Of a DNA stretch of 64,000 bases, positions 36,502 to 45,596 are shown one piece after another. The number at the start of each line of letters is the position of its first letter. Position 1 is the first letter of the stretch. The notes below the pieces were generated by a model. It saw only the letters and a list, made by a program, of their open reading frames with translations. It was not told the origin of the DNA and made no database searches. A program made the translations under genes and the position numbers. Origin of the DNA: Calothrix sp. NIES-4105 (lineage in GTDB: Bacteria > Cyanobacteriota > Cyanobacteriia > Cyanobacteriales > Nostocaceae). Location of the stretch: NCBI RefSeq assembly GCF_002368415.1, contig NZ_AP018290.1, positions 558,001 to 622,000 of the forward strand, given 5' to 3'.

Positions 36502-37440
36502 TGGTGGATTTGCTTGCAGCCAGTTAACTAAATCGTCAATTGATGTAAAATGAAGTATTGCCTTACCTAATAACATTAATTGAGGACGAGAAAGAGCTTT
36601 AATATCTGATATTACGTTTTCTGGCAGCTCTCCGAATTGTTCTTGTAATAGACTAAAAACAATTTCGCGTTGTCCTTGCTTGTACTGATATCTGTCATAT
36701 GAAGTAATATAAGGCATAGTTTCCTCCTGCTGAATTTTTTCTAAATCTTTGTCAAACTCTTCTTCCAATGTCTGTGGTAATATTATAATCCAATCTATGA
36801 AGCGATAAAGGTTACGGATATCTTGCTGAATAAGACCTTTTTCGTAAAGGCGCCGAACTAGCCAGAGTTTCCATATTTTACGTTCCTGTGGTAGCTTTTC
36901 TGTTTCCTGCATTTTCAGGTGTGCCATTACAACTATGGCAAAAATATTGTCGCTGCTTTCTAGCTCTTGCCAACGTACTAAGTATGTTAATAGCTTGACT
37001 ATTCCAAATTTGAAGACGAAACTTGTGTCTGGGTGTTTAAATTTATATTGGGACGGGCGCCATTTTGGGTTATTGTCACACAATATCGCAAGACTCACTG
37101 GATGTTTACCAAAGCGCTGATAAATTCTGTGATTATAAGCATACATTCTTTCGGCAAAATCGTCGTCAACTACAGCTTGGATTTCTACATGAATTAAAAG
37201 CCAGGTTTCTTTGCCTTTAATATCCCAAACTTTAACTAGCTTATCTGCGTATAGTCTTCCTGTTTCCGCAACACGAACTATTTTTTGAAATTCTTTATCT
37301 AAAAATTCGTGGGGACGTGTCCAGTCGATGGTTTTAGCTGTGTTTGGGAAGAAAAATTGTATTGCTTGTGGAAAATATGCTTCCAGAATTTCTTTCCAGG
37401 GTGAGTCATTGTCGGCGCGTTCGCGCTTCTTACGTGGCAT
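36469..37440 (-). CDS. Rpn-like PD-(D/E)XK nuclease family protein (DUF4351 type)
   Basis: A 323-residue protein. The N-terminal part has the Rpn/transposase-31-like pattern: SPWKEILEAYFPQAIQFFFP, DKLVKVWDIKGKETWLLIHV followed by EIQ (a probable E-x-Q/K active-site strand), and FAERMYAYNHRIYQRFGK. The C-terminus, FSLLQEQFGELPENVISDIK and LMLLGKAILHFTSIDDLVNWL, matches DUF4351. Rpn proteins are recombination-promoting endonucleases and occur in many copies in cyanobacteria. Full length is kept. It is single, convergent with the fragment at 36100. Confidence 0.8.
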   Translation of the reverse strand: MPRKKRERADNDSPWKEILEAYFPQAIQFFFPNTAKTIDWTRPHEFLDKEFQKIVRVAETGRLYADKLVKVWDIKGKETWLLIHVEIQAVVDDDFAERMYAYNHRIYQRFGKHPVSLAILCDNNPKWRPSQYKFKHPDTSFVFKFGIVKLLTYLVRWQELESSDNIFAIVVMAHLKMQETEKLPQERKIWKLWLVRRLYEKGLIQQDIRNLYRFIDWIIILPQTLEEEFDKDLEKIQQEETMPYITSYDRYQYKQGQREIVFSLLQEQFGELPENVISDIKALSRPQLMLLGKAILHFTSIDDLVNWLQANPPLPDDLTDRFV

Positions 37441-37683
37441 ACTGGTGATGCAATAGATGGTATATTTTGATTATATGGTTATATAGTCAAATTTTATTTA
37501 ATGGTGGACAGATTTTAATTTGTCTAGTATTTAATGACAGTGAGTTCAGATTGTGCTTTCTTTATGTCTCAAATTTATTAGACCCAATTACACTATAATT
37601 AAATGTATTAAGATGGTTTGTGGCTGCATTGACATTGTTTATTTGGTTGAATGAAATTTGCTGGGATGGTGCGTAACTGCATT

Positions 37684-37778
37684 GAGATTTTTCGTTTGAT
37701 TTGTAGTTTGTTGATGCAGTTACGCACCCTACGAGATTTTTCGTTTGATTTGTGGTTTGTTAATGCAGTTACGCCCCA
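37684..37778. repeat. Tandem duplication, 49-bp unit, upstream of the helicase gene
   Basis: Two adjacent copies (37684-37732 and 37733-37778) start GAGATTTTTCGTTTGATTTG and end GCAGTTACGC; they differ at a few bases. A third, partial GGTGCGTAACTGCATTGA word lies just left of them in inverted form. The remaining part of the 37441-37793 gap shows nothing else. The array ends 16 bp before the GTG start of the helicase. Confidence 0.85.
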
Positions 37779-37793
37779 TATATTGTAATAATT

Positions 37794-40610
37794 GTGACTG
37801 ATAAGCCTACTGATTACGCTGCTATTCTCCGCGCGGCTAACCAAGAAATTCATGAACCTCCCCAATGGTTGGCGCCATCCAAATTTGTTTACTCTCCTGA
37901 ATATGGGGTGGGTGAGGTGATGGCTGTTTTGGGTAAGCGTTTAATTGTTAAGTTTATTGAAGAGGTTAACCCGACTCAGTTTGATAATTGGGAAGATGTG
38001 GTTGAGAAGGGGTTGATTAAGGAAAGCGGCGCTTTCTTTAGTGTATCTAGTGATGATGATAATGGTGTTGCGGCGATTAGTGAGGAAATTGATAAAATTC
38101 CTAATATTGCGTTTCAATCTGTCGCACGTGATTTTGCTCCGACGATAACTAGGGTTAATATTCAACAAGGCATTGGTGGCAGTATTCACCCGATACCTGA
38201 AGATTTACCGTCTAATTTACACTTGGGTTTGCAGAATATATGTGTTAATACGGTTTATTCCCACCAGTTGGAAGCTTTGACTAAGTTGCGCGCGGGTTAT
38301 GATTTGACTATAACAACTCCGACTGCTTCAGGGAAAACGCTTTGCTATAATTTACCGATTCTTGAATCTTGTATTAAACAGCCTGATACTAGGGCATTAT
38401 ATATCTTTCCACTCAAGGCTTTGGCGCTTGACCAAATGCGGAAGTTACAGCAGCTTGTTAGAGCTATTCCAAACCACCGCATTAAAATTGCTTTGATGAC
38501 GGGGGATACTCCAAGAAATGAAAGACAGCAGTTGTTTATTCCTTATCCTCCCAGTATTTTGGCGGTGAGTCCTGATTTACTTCATCATTATCTATATAAT
38601 ATACGCCGCCCTATTGAAGGTGAAGGATGGCGCCTGTTTTTGAGACAGTTACGATATGTCGTTATTGATGAGTCTCATACTTATATTGGTGCTTTCGGCG
38701 CCCATTTTGCCAATTTGATGCGAAGATTACGGTTAGCTGTTGATTCTGTTGGTGGTAATTCACAAAGACTACAGTTTATTTGTTCTAGTGCCACAATTGG
38801 TAATCCTCAAGAGATGGCGTTACGATTTAGCGGTAGAACACAGCAACCTAATAGGTCACATTTAATAAGAGAAAGTGGTGCGGATAGTGCAGGAAGGACT
38901 TTATTATGTCTCGAACCAAGTAGTGCTGCGAATGTCGAAGCTAGTAAAATGGTTATTTCCTGGTTGCAGTATAACTTGAGCGGGATTGTTTTTTGTAACT
39001 CGCGCGCTGCTGTCAAAGGATTATTAGGATTAATTCAGCGGGAAACTCAACGTACTGGATGTGGACATTTAGCTAACCAGGTAGCTTTATTTTATAGCTC
39101 GCTCATTGGAGAACGGCGCCGGGAAATTATCTCTAAGTTACAGTCAGGACAAATAAAAGTAATTATTTCTACATCTAGTTTAGAAGCAGGAATTGATTTA
39201 CCTGAACTTGATTGCTGTTTAATCCGTGGTTTTCCTGGTAGCTTGATGTCATTTTGGCAACGAGTGGGAAGGGCAGGACGTAAGCAGCATGGACTGGTAA
39301 TATATTTACCTTTGGCACAAAATCCAATTGATGTATATTATGCGAAGAATCCTCAGCAGCTTTTATCGGGAGAAGTTGAGTGTAGTGCGTTTAATCCTGA
39401 TTATCCAACTATATTGGGTAAGCATTTAGAATGTGGATGTATAGAAAGCGCTTTAGCTTTGAGAGAAATTAATAGTCGTTTTGGTGCTGTTGCAGGTACG
39501 ATAGCAGACTCATTGCTAGAACAAAACAAGCTTTATTTAAGTAATGGGGGTAAGTTGTGGGGTCGCGGCTACCCGCATAAAGAGGTAAATTTAAGAAGTG
39601 CAGCTAACACTTCGATAAATTTAATTGATAAACACTCAGGAGATATTCTTGAAAAAATGTCGCTGGAAGTAGCTTATCGCGAAGTATTTCCCCAAGCAAT
39701 TTATTTTCTTCAGGATGAGAACGGTGATATTATTGCTTACCGCTGCGAAAGTTTGAATGTAGAGAAAGGAGAAGCGCAACTAACATATCTAGGTAAAGAA
39801 ACAACTTTATATACTGAGTCGGAATCTGAATTAGATATAGTACCTTTATCCACGCTTGCACAGCCCAAAATAATCAATACCAATATTAAAGACGCTAGAA
39901 TTAGATTAACACTTGCTTGGGGAGAAATCACCACCAGCGTTACAGGATACCGTTTAATGAAGCGTATATACGGTAAAACCTGTAAAAACCAGCAGTGTAC
40001 AAACTTCAAAAAATCGCTAGAAGGAAATTCTTGTAGCAAATGTAGGCGCCAACTTTATGCTGCAGAGGTGATAACGCTGCAAGATGAAATCATGTTTGAA
40101 TCACCATTAGTAACTAAATATCAGGCGCCATGTGTATTAATAGACTTGAACGACGCACTTAAAAAGGCACTTCGTGACCAAGTATCTATATTAAAACAAG
40201 AAATCATCCAAAAATACGGGGTTAGCATTCCTGAAATGTATCAACCTCTATGGACAGGCGCCTCTGATTTTATCGCACTTCACAGTTTACAACATCAAAT
40301 CATCAAAGCAGTTCCATTAGTTGTATTATCATCGAGCTTAGATGTAGATGGAATAGTCATAGAGAAAGATGGTAGAGTATATAACTATTTTTATGATACT
40401 TGTGAAGGAGGAAACGGCGCCGCAGAAGCAATATTTCACGACCTAAGTAAATTTGCCGCCAAAGCACACGCATTAGCATCAGGATGTGACTGCGAAACCG
40501 GATGTCCCAGATGTTTACACGCATCAGGATGTCCCCAACACAACGAACCATTAAACAAAGACCTAGGCTTATTTTTATTAGAAGCAATATTTAACGTGAC
40601 AACCAACTAG
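37794..40610 (+). CDS. MrfA/YprA-like DEAD/DEAH-box DNA helicase with DUF1998
   Basis: A 938-residue SF2 helicase starting at GTG 37794. Motif I is TPTASGKTLCY near residue 176, motif II VVIDESHTY (DESH), motif III SSATIG, and the second RecA domain has STSSLEAGIDLPELD and WQRVGRAGRKQHG. The C-terminal DUF1998 module carries the zinc-binding cysteines in CDCETGCPRC and HASGCPQH, and CEGGNGAAEAIF. An N-terminal 80-residue domain (GVGEVMAVLGKRLIVKF) is extra. MrfA helicases act in excision repair of crosslinks and mitomycin lesions together with MrfB; no mrfB-like exonuclease is adjacent. Confidence 0.9.
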   Translation: MTDKPTDYAAILRAANQEIHEPPQWLAPSKFVYSPEYGVGEVMAVLGKRLIVKFIEEVNPTQFDNWEDVVEKGLIKESGAFFSVSSDDDNGVAAISEEIDKIPNIAFQSVARDFAPTITRVNIQQGIGGSIHPIPEDLPSNLHLGLQNICVNTVYSHQLEALTKLRAGYDLTITTPTASGKTLCYNLPILESCIKQPDTRALYIFPLKALALDQMRKLQQLVRAIPNHRIKIALMTGDTPRNERQQLFIPYPPSILAVSPDLLHHYLYNIRRPIEGEGWRLFLRQLRYVVIDESHTYIGAFGAHFANLMRRLRLAVDSVGGNSQRLQFICSSATIGNPQEMALRFSGRTQQPNRSHLIRESGADSAGRTLLCLEPSSAANVEASKMVISWLQYNLSGIVFCNSRAAVKGLLGLIQRETQRTGCGHLANQVALFYSSLIGERRREIISKLQSGQIKVIISTSSLEAGIDLPELDCCLIRGFPGSLMSFWQRVGRAGRKQHGLVIYLPLAQNPIDVYYAKNPQQLLSGEVECSAFNPDYPTILGKHLECGCIESALALREINSRFGAVAGTIADSLLEQNKLYLSNGGKLWGRGYPHKEVNLRSAANTSINLIDKHSGDILEKMSLEVAYREVFPQAIYFLQDENGDIIAYRCESLNVEKGEAQLTYLGKETTLYTESESELDIVPLSTLAQPKIINTNIKDARIRLTLAWGEITTSVTGYRLMKRIYGKTCKNQQCTNFKKSLEGNSCSKCRRQLYAAEVITLQDEIMFESPLVTKYQAPCVLIDLNDALKKALRDQVSILKQEIIQKYGVSIPEMYQPLWTGASDFIALHSLQHQIIKAVPLVVLSSSLDVDGIVIEKDGRVYNYFYDTCEGGNGAAEAIFHDLSKFAAKAHALASGCDCETGCPRCLHASGCPQHNEPLNKDLGLFLLEAIFNVTTN

Positions 40611-40663
40611 GTATTGGAGCAGAAAAGCGGCTAAAATAGATGTAACTAAATTTGGCAAAAAAT

Positions 40664-41218
40664 ATGACTGCAATAGCCAAACCCATCACTTTAGACGAAT
40701 TCTTACAATTACCCGAAACCGAACCTGCATCTATTTACATCGACGGGCAAATTTACCAAAAACCAATGCCCCAAGGAGAACACAGCCTACTACAAGCCGA
40801 ACTTTGTGAAACAATTAACCGTATCGCCAAGCCTCAAAAAATTGCCTTGGCTTTACCAGAACTGCGTTGCACATTTGGAGGTGCGACCATAGTTCCTGAT
40901 GTTGCAGTGTTTCGTTGGGAACGCATACCCCGTACAGAGTCAGGGAGAATCGCCAACCGCTTTGAAAATCATCCTGATTGGGCAATAGAAATTCTCTCAC
41001 CTGACCAAAATCAAACTAAAGTTACTCGCAACCTGTTGCACTGCTGTAAAAATGGTACAGAACTAGGGTGGTTGCTTCTTCCAGACGAAGCTAGCATTTT
41101 TGTTGTACACTCCAACCAACGCATTGAATTACTAGAAGCGACAGACTTACTTCCCGTTCTCAGTAATATTGACCTATCACTATCCGTCGAGCAAGTTTTT
41201 AGCTGGTTAAATATTTAA
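40664..41218 (+). CDS. Uma2-family (DUF820) putative endonuclease
   Basis: A 184-residue protein from ATG 40664; an upstream TTG is less likely. It has the Uma2 opening KPITLDEFLQLPETEPASIY, then IVPDVAVFRWERIP (active-site Asp), WAIEILSPDQNQTKV (Glu-Ile-Leu-Ser) and LGWLLLPDEASIFV. Uma2 proteins have a PD-(D/E)XK fold and are highly multiplied in cyanobacteria; physiological function is unclear. It begins 53 bp after the helicase stop and may be co-transcribed with it. Confidence 0.9.
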   Translation: MTAIAKPITLDEFLQLPETEPASIYIDGQIYQKPMPQGEHSLLQAELCETINRIAKPQKIALALPELRCTFGGATIVPDVAVFRWERIPRTESGRIANRFENHPDWAIEILSPDQNQTKVTRNLLHCCKNGTELGWLLLPDEASIFVVHSNQRIELLEATDLLPVLSNIDLSLSVEQVFSWLNI

Positions 41219-41260
41219 ATATAGTGAGGCTTGCCAATAACAAGAGCAAATTAGTAACAT

Positions 41261-41596
41261 CTACTCAACAGCATAGGGAGTAAACTGACGTTTGAAAGGT
41301 GAGTAAAAGCCAATAACAATATCAGAAGGAGGCACACCCAATTCAACTAGCCTTTGAGGAACCAATTCTTCTGTACCATTATATTGAATCCATATTTTTT
41401 CATTTTCGATATCAAAATGCATCACTGGACCAAAGACGCGCTTATCACCTTGCCAGCCTACATAATTTAATTGATAATGGTCTTTTTCATTATCAAAAAT
41501 TAATTGTGACTTTACTGTACCACGACTCAAACTAATTTCAGCATGTTCGGTTAAAATTTGTTTTATTACTTGCCGATAGTGTTCTAACTTATCCAT
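41261..41596 (-). CDS. xisI: XisI-like fdxN-element excision controlling factor
   Basis: A 111-residue protein with the XisI pattern: MDKLEHYRQVIKQILTEHA, FDNEKDHYQLNYVGW, RVFGPVMHFDIENEKIWIQ, YNGTEELVPQRLVELGVPPS and the C-terminal DIVIGFYSPFKRQFTPYAV. In Anabaena XisI and XisH control excision of the fdxN element by XisF. Its ATG lies 13 bp inside the 3' end of xisH, so the two are translationally coupled. No recombinase or nif gene is present in the window, so this is one of the scattered xisHI pairs whose job is not known. Confidence 0.9.
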   Translation of the reverse strand: MDKLEHYRQVIKQILTEHAEISLSRGTVKSQLIFDNEKDHYQLNYVGWQGDKRVFGPVMHFDIENEKIWIQYNGTEELVPQRLVELGVPPSDIVIGFYSPFKRQFTPYAVE

Positions 41597-42000
41597 TGTT
41601 TAATTTCCTCTTGTTTAGCGTCATAAACTATTAATTTTACTTGATAATTTTGTACTGCAAGTTTAATAAAAGGCAACTGAAAAAAATCTCTATATGTTTC
41701 GTTTGGAACAGCTAAATAAACTACTCGGTCTGGTTCATTTATTTCTAATGCTTGGCGATAGTTAAGATATTGACCAAGTGCAGTATGAAACTCGTTAATA
41801 TCCGAACCTGAAATAAAACTTTTTATTTCAACCGCTATTTTATCATTATCGCGTTCCGCAGCAATTGCATTATCTGCCGCTAAATCTATCTGTACTTTAA
41901 CTGATTCGCTGATAGAAATCGTTAGTGGGTCGCGAGTAATTCTCCACCCATCTTTAATTAAAGCATTTTTGACTTGTTGATGAAAAGCGTCTCTAGCCAT
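41584..42000 (-). CDS. xisH: XisH-like protein, predicted PD-(D/E)XK fold
   Basis: The start at ATG 42000 (MARDAFHQQVKNALIKDGW) is the usual XisH opening, giving 138 residues of normal family length. A nuclease-like core is visible: Asp39 in VQIDLAA and Glu58-x-Lys60 in IAVEIKSF, matching the D...ExK layout, then FHTALGQYLNYRQAL. The gene overlaps xisI by 13 bp. With an apparently complete nuclease-like core and a tightly coupled small partner, a toxin-antitoxin or defence role is as plausible as excision control; this is inference. Confidence 0.9.
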   Translation of the reverse strand: MARDAFHQQVKNALIKDGWRITRDPLTISISESVKVQIDLAADNAIAAERDNDKIAVEIKSFISGSDINEFHTALGQYLNYRQALEINEPDRVVYLAVPNETYRDFFQLPFIKLAVQNYQVKLIVYDAKQEEIKQWIS

Positions 42001-42164
42001 ATATTTTGAAGTATCAGTGAACAGAATGCTAAGTATAATTTTTAACCACCTTTTTAGGTGAACTGTTCTATTATAATTCTTATACAAGAGCATGAGAACG
42101 AGTTAGCACGAGCCTATAAACAATTAGTACGTAGAGATAGAGCGTTAAGCTTTGCGCTTTGCAT

Positions 42165-42569
42165 CTATTTTATTACAAATTGTAATGTATTTGCTAACCC
42201 AACGATAAACAAAGCAATCAATGACAAAATTAAGCTAATGCGACGTTTTGGACGTGAAGACATAGCTAAAATTGTACCAGTCGCTAACCCAACAAGCCCA
42301 AAACCTGCCATTATTATAATAAAAAGTAAAAAAGTTCCAATATTATCTGGTGGCTTTGGCAGATTGAATCTATTTTCTACAAGTTCCCATATTATTAATA
42401 TCAACCACCATAAGGCTGCTCCAACAAAGTCTCCTAATAAGATAATAACAGGCGCCACCACTAATTTAGGTAAAGTGACAATACTACTCAAAAATCCAAT
42501 TCCAATCAATCCCCCAGTGTAAAAACTCAAGAAGCTGTTAGCAAACCAAAATATCAGAACTGGCACCAT
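42165..42569 (-). CDS. Hypothetical membrane protein, four helices
   Basis: A 134-residue protein with four hydrophobic segments (LIFWFANSFLSFY, LSSIVTLPKLVVAPVIILLG, FLLFIIIMAGFGLVGLATG, ISLILSLIALFIVGLAN) and a basic loop SSRPKRRIS. I do not recognise the family; similar small membrane proteins are common in cyanobacteria. It is separate from xisH by 165 bp and lies on the same strand. Confidence 0.6.
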   Translation of the reverse strand: MVPVLIFWFANSFLSFYTGGLIGIGFLSSIVTLPKLVVAPVIILLGDFVGAALWWLILIIWELVENRFNLPKPPDNIGTFLLFIIIMAGFGLVGLATGTILAMSSRPKRRISLILSLIALFIVGLANTLQFVIK

Positions 42570-42597
42570 AAAAAGTATTAATAATTAAATTATATAT

Positions 42598-42627
42598 TGT
42601 AGAGACGTTACATGTAACGTCTCTACA
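42598..42627. repeat. Perfect 30-bp palindrome at the GH5 gene end
   Basis: A flawless palindrome with core GAGACGTTACATGTAACGTC; it overlaps the TAG stop of the cellulase gene by 5 bp. The same 20-bp core occurs at 51312-51331, right after the truncated four-GAF gene. It can form a 13-15 bp hairpin and may end transcription. Confidence 0.9.
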
Positions 42628-44110
42628 TGGATACGCTGATTTGTGTAGGTTTATAGTTTGCCCCTAATTTGTCAGCACAATAGCCTATTTCTACAGTCTT
42701 ACCTGGTTGAATTACTTTTGCCCACTCAACTGGGGTTGCTTCGTATGTTGAATCTTTATTTGTATAAGTTGCATTCCAGGTTTGCAGGATTTTAGCTTGA
42801 TTAATTATAAAGTTTAGCTGCCAATTTTTGGTTGCAATTGTGCCTTTGTTGGTGACGCGGAAGTTTATACAAAATCCTGCGTTCCAGTCTGCTTGTATTA
42901 CTACTTCTACTGTTAATATAGGCGCCGGAGTTGGGGTTGGAGTTGGAGTTGGTATTGGAGTTGGTATTGGAGTTGGCGCCGGAGTTGGAGTTGGTATTGG
43001 AGTTGGCGCCGGAGTTGGAGTTGGAGTTGGTATTGGAGTTGAAGGTTGTATAGTTAGTAAAGTTGCAAGAAGTTCTTGTTTTTCTGTGTTTATATTTATC
43101 CAGTCGTCTAATAATATGCCACCTGTATCAGAACTATTTGGATTCCAACACCAATAAGTAAAGGATAGGTTTTTTTGTTTAATGAAATCAATAAGTTGAC
43201 GTTGCCAAATTCCTTCTTTGGAAGTCGTATCTGTTTGCTTGCCTCCAAATTCACCAATTAATACTGGCGCAATTTCATTTTTCGCTATATAATAAAAACC
43301 TTTTTCCCAACGAGTGTAAAGGTTTTGAGGAAATGTTTCTTCACTAAACCAAGGTTGGTCTGCTACTCCTGGCCCATATTCATGGGGAGAATATACAACT
43401 TTATTGGAAATGTTTAATCGTACAGGGTTACTACCAACACCTTCTAAATTACCTCCCCACCAATGTCCTGCTAACTGTTGATTTGGTACATTCTTGGCAA
43501 CTCCTTCGACTACAATTAACCAATTCGGGTTTATTTCTAAAATCGCATTGCCACAACGTTCTGCTGCTAATCTCCAGTCGGTTGTTGAATCTCCTGTACC
43601 CCAACTCGCTTGTCCATGTGGTTCGTTTTTTAAATCAGCAGCAACTATATTTCCTAAATTTTTATAGCGATTAGCTAAAAGTTTCCAAGTATCTATCCAG
43701 TCAGCTTCGGTGAATCCATCACCATACCATAATTCGGGTATTGTTGAATCATTGAGTCTATGGTTATCGAGCATTATTAATAGCTCGTTTCTAGCGGCTT
43801 CTTGGATAATGATATCCATTACCTGTAATGGTGTTTTGTCTTGGAAGTCTCGGTTGGCGCCTATACCAAAGTCTATCGAGCTAATATTATTTGAGCGTAG
43901 CGCTTGAACAGAATAAGGTAAACGAATGATGTTATAGCCTAAGCTTTTAATCTGACGTAGCATGTCTTTATAGTCTCGCTTCCATAAACCATGTGGCACA
44001 TGCACTTCGGTTTCCATCCCAAACCAATTAACTCCTCGCAAGCTAACAGCATCACCATTGGCATCTACTATCTGCGACCCTTTTGTTGAAAGCGGAGTTT
44101 TGATAGCCAT
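42623..44110 (-). CDS. GH5-family cellulase with Pro-Thr linker and C-terminal CBM2
   Basis: A 495-residue glycoside hydrolase. The GH5 fold (residues 5-345) starts [20 protein letters not shown] and has the acid/base Glu in [10 protein letters not shown] and the nucleophile Glu in VLIGEFGG, with HEYGP between them. A linker of about 45 residues of [10 protein letters not shown] repeats leads to a CBM2-like module ([32 protein letters not shown]). It should hydrolyse beta-1,4-glucan and bind cellulose. No signal peptide is seen at the N-terminus, which is odd for such an enzyme. The linker DNA is a GGAGTT/GGCGCC repeat. A perfect palindrome overlaps the stop. Confidence 0.9.
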   Translation of the reverse strand: MAIKTPLSTKGSQIVDANGDAVSLRGVNWFGMETEVHVPHGLWKRDYKDMLRQIKSLGYNIIRLPYSVQALRSNNISSIDFGIGANRDFQDKTPLQVMDIIIQEAARNELLIMLDNHRLNDSTIPELWYGDGFTEADWIDTWKLLANRYKNLGNIVAADLKNEPHGQASWGTGDSTTDWRLAAERCGNAILEINPNWLIVVEGVAKNVPNQQLAGHWWGGNLEGVGSNPVRLNISNKVVYSPHEYGPGVADQPWFSEETFPQNLYTRWEKGFYYIAKNEIAPVLIGEFGGKQTDTTSKEGIWQRQLIDFIKQKNLSFTYWCWNPNSSDTGGILLDDWININTEKQELLATLLTIQPSTPIPTPTPTPAPTPIPTPTPAPTPIPTPIPTPTPTPTPAPILTVEVVIQADWNAGFCINFRVTNKGTIATKNWQLNFIINQAKILQTWNATYTNKDSTYEATPVEWAKVIQPGKTVEIGYCADKLGANYKPTQISVSM

Positions 44111-44230
44111 AATAGTTTCGCATTGCTCCCATAAATTGCTCGCGTCAGAAAAATCATATTATATATTTTGAGACACAGTACGTAATTGTGTATTATTTTT
44201 GGTTAAAGCCTGTGTTTTGGTAATCTAATC

Positions 44231-44971
44231 ATGCAAAAGCTCCTCAACGTTGTGAAAAAGTTACGAAACCGAGTCCACGCAATTATTCTGCCGCTAATTA
44301 TCTTATTTTTTGCGGTTTCCTTGCTTGCTACCCCTGCTTACGCTACAAGTGTGTTTGAACTGCCTAATTTGACACCTGACACTTGGGTTGTCGATGAAGG
44401 TGATGTTATCAGCCGCACTAGTGAAGGTAAAATCAGTACTGCGTTTGCTGACCTTGCAAAGCAAACTGGTAACGAAGTTAGATTTGTCACCGTTCACCGT
44501 TTAGATTATGGTGAAACCCCAGAAAGTTTCAGTAAAGCACTATTAGATAAATGGTTTCCTGACAACGAAGCGCAAGCAAATCAAACGTTAATGATGATAG
44601 ACACCGTTAGCAACGGTATCGCGATTGTAACTGGCGATAAAGTCAAATCGCTAATGTCTGATGATACCGCTCATAGTGTTGCCTTCGAGACATTTTTGGC
44701 GCCATTACGCGATGGAAATAAATATAATCAAGCATTTCTTGATGCGAGTAACCGTTTAGTTGCCGTACTTTCTGGTCAACCTGACCCAGGACCACCAGCA
44801 GTTGTAGAGAATACCCCAGTAGAAGGTACATTCAAAGACGCTGAAGAAACCGAAAAAGAAAGAGGCAACTCAACTGCTTGGGTAGTTGGACTGTTAATAG
44901 CTGCCACCGTTATCCCAATGGCTACTTATTATATTTACCTAATCTACCAACCTTCATCAACAGACAGTTAA
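44231..44971 (+). CDS. psb32: Psb32-like TPM-domain protein, photosystem II repair
   Basis: A 246-residue protein with an N-terminal signal segment (IILPLIILFFAVSLLATPAYA), a lumenal or periplasmic TPM domain (residues 40-180: PDTWVVDEGDVISRTSEGKI, LAKQTGNEVRFVTVHRLDYG, DKWFPDNEAQANQTLMMID) and a C-terminal TM helix (AWVVGLLIAATVIPMATYYI). This layout is that of Psb32/TLP18.3, which assists D1 turnover and PSII repair under high light. It is monocistronic and followed by an inverted-repeat terminator. Confidence 0.85.
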   Translation: MQKLLNVVKKLRNRVHAIILPLIILFFAVSLLATPAYATSVFELPNLTPDTWVVDEGDVISRTSEGKISTAFADLAKQTGNEVRFVTVHRLDYGETPESFSKALLDKWFPDNEAQANQTLMMIDTVSNGIAIVTGDKVKSLMSDDTAHSVAFETFLAPLRDGNKYNQAFLDASNRLVAVLSGQPDPGPPAVVENTPVEGTFKDAEETEKERGNSTAWVVGLLIAATVIPMATYYIYLIYQPSSTDS

Positions 44972-45031
44972 AAGTGCTGAGTTCTGAGTGCTGAGTAATG
45001 AGTAAAATTCCTAACTCAAAACTCAGCACGA
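44972..45031. terminator. Inverted repeat built from GAGTGCT heptamers
   Basis: Left arm GTGCTGAGTTCTGAGTGC, right arm ACTCAAAACTCAGCAC, about 30 bp loop. It separates convergent psb32 and the DUF4346 gene. The left arm is the same heptamer word as the array at 26203-26303. Confidence 0.6.
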
Positions 45032-45049
45032 GCGCACTTTCTACTTCTT

Positions 45050-45433
45050 TTAGTCTTGGATGTATTCGGCGCCTGTGAGTAAGGCTGTTTCCGCGCGGAC
45101 AAATTCTCGACCTAGGTATGCTGCATGGTCAAACATTGTGACTGGACAGGGTTTTGTTTCTTCTAAAAGCTTGACACAAAGTTCTTTTGCGGTTCTGCCT
45201 GTGTAAAGAATTGTGTGGGTACGTTCGACTTTGCCGCGCGCGGGAATTACTTTTCCTGTTTCGGGGTCTACTGCTAAACCTTGTTCGTTGATGATGTTTG
45301 TGTAGTGTTTGGCGCAAATTAACCCAGTTTCACGGTCGAGGTAGATGATAAAGTAACCTGCTGGGTCTAGGTCGATGTACCGTTGTGAGAGTTTGTTGTC
45401 TATTGCTGCTAAGTTTTCTAATCTTAAATCCAT
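45050..45433 (-). CDS. DUF4346-family protein
   Basis: A 127-residue protein. The blocks AGYFIIYLDRETGLICAKHY, GLAVDPETGKVIP, TILYTGRTAKELCVKLLEE and FDHAAYLGREFVRAE match DUF4346, a cyanobacterial domain also found at the end of dihydropteroate-synthase-like proteins. Function is unknown. Here it stands alone as a single domain. The start ATG at 45433 has only a weak ribosome site. Confidence 0.75.
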   Translation of the reverse strand: MDLRLENLAAIDNKLSQRYIDLDPAGYFIIYLDRETGLICAKHYTNIINEQGLAVDPETGKVIPARGKVERTHTILYTGRTAKELCVKLLEETKPCPVTMFDHAAYLGREFVRAETALLTGAEYIQD

Positions 45434-45596
45434 AAACTCCCTTCAACAAAAAATCTTGAACAGTAGTATTTGTTTTAGTTGGATTCTAGATTTGCTTGAC
45501 TTACCAAACCCAGAATCCTATACGTAAAACAATATTTTCTTTATTATTTCGATATTACACCTTTATAATTAATAAGTGTAATTACAAAACTAAAAA

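Noticed and set aside
41261-42000. fdxN-type excision element
   Set aside because: No recombinase gene, nif gene or paired attachment repeats were found in the window.
42828-43157. Plus-strand Gly/Val-rich ORF
   Set aside because: It is the antisense of the cellulase Pro-Thr linker repeat; no start signal or homology supports it.
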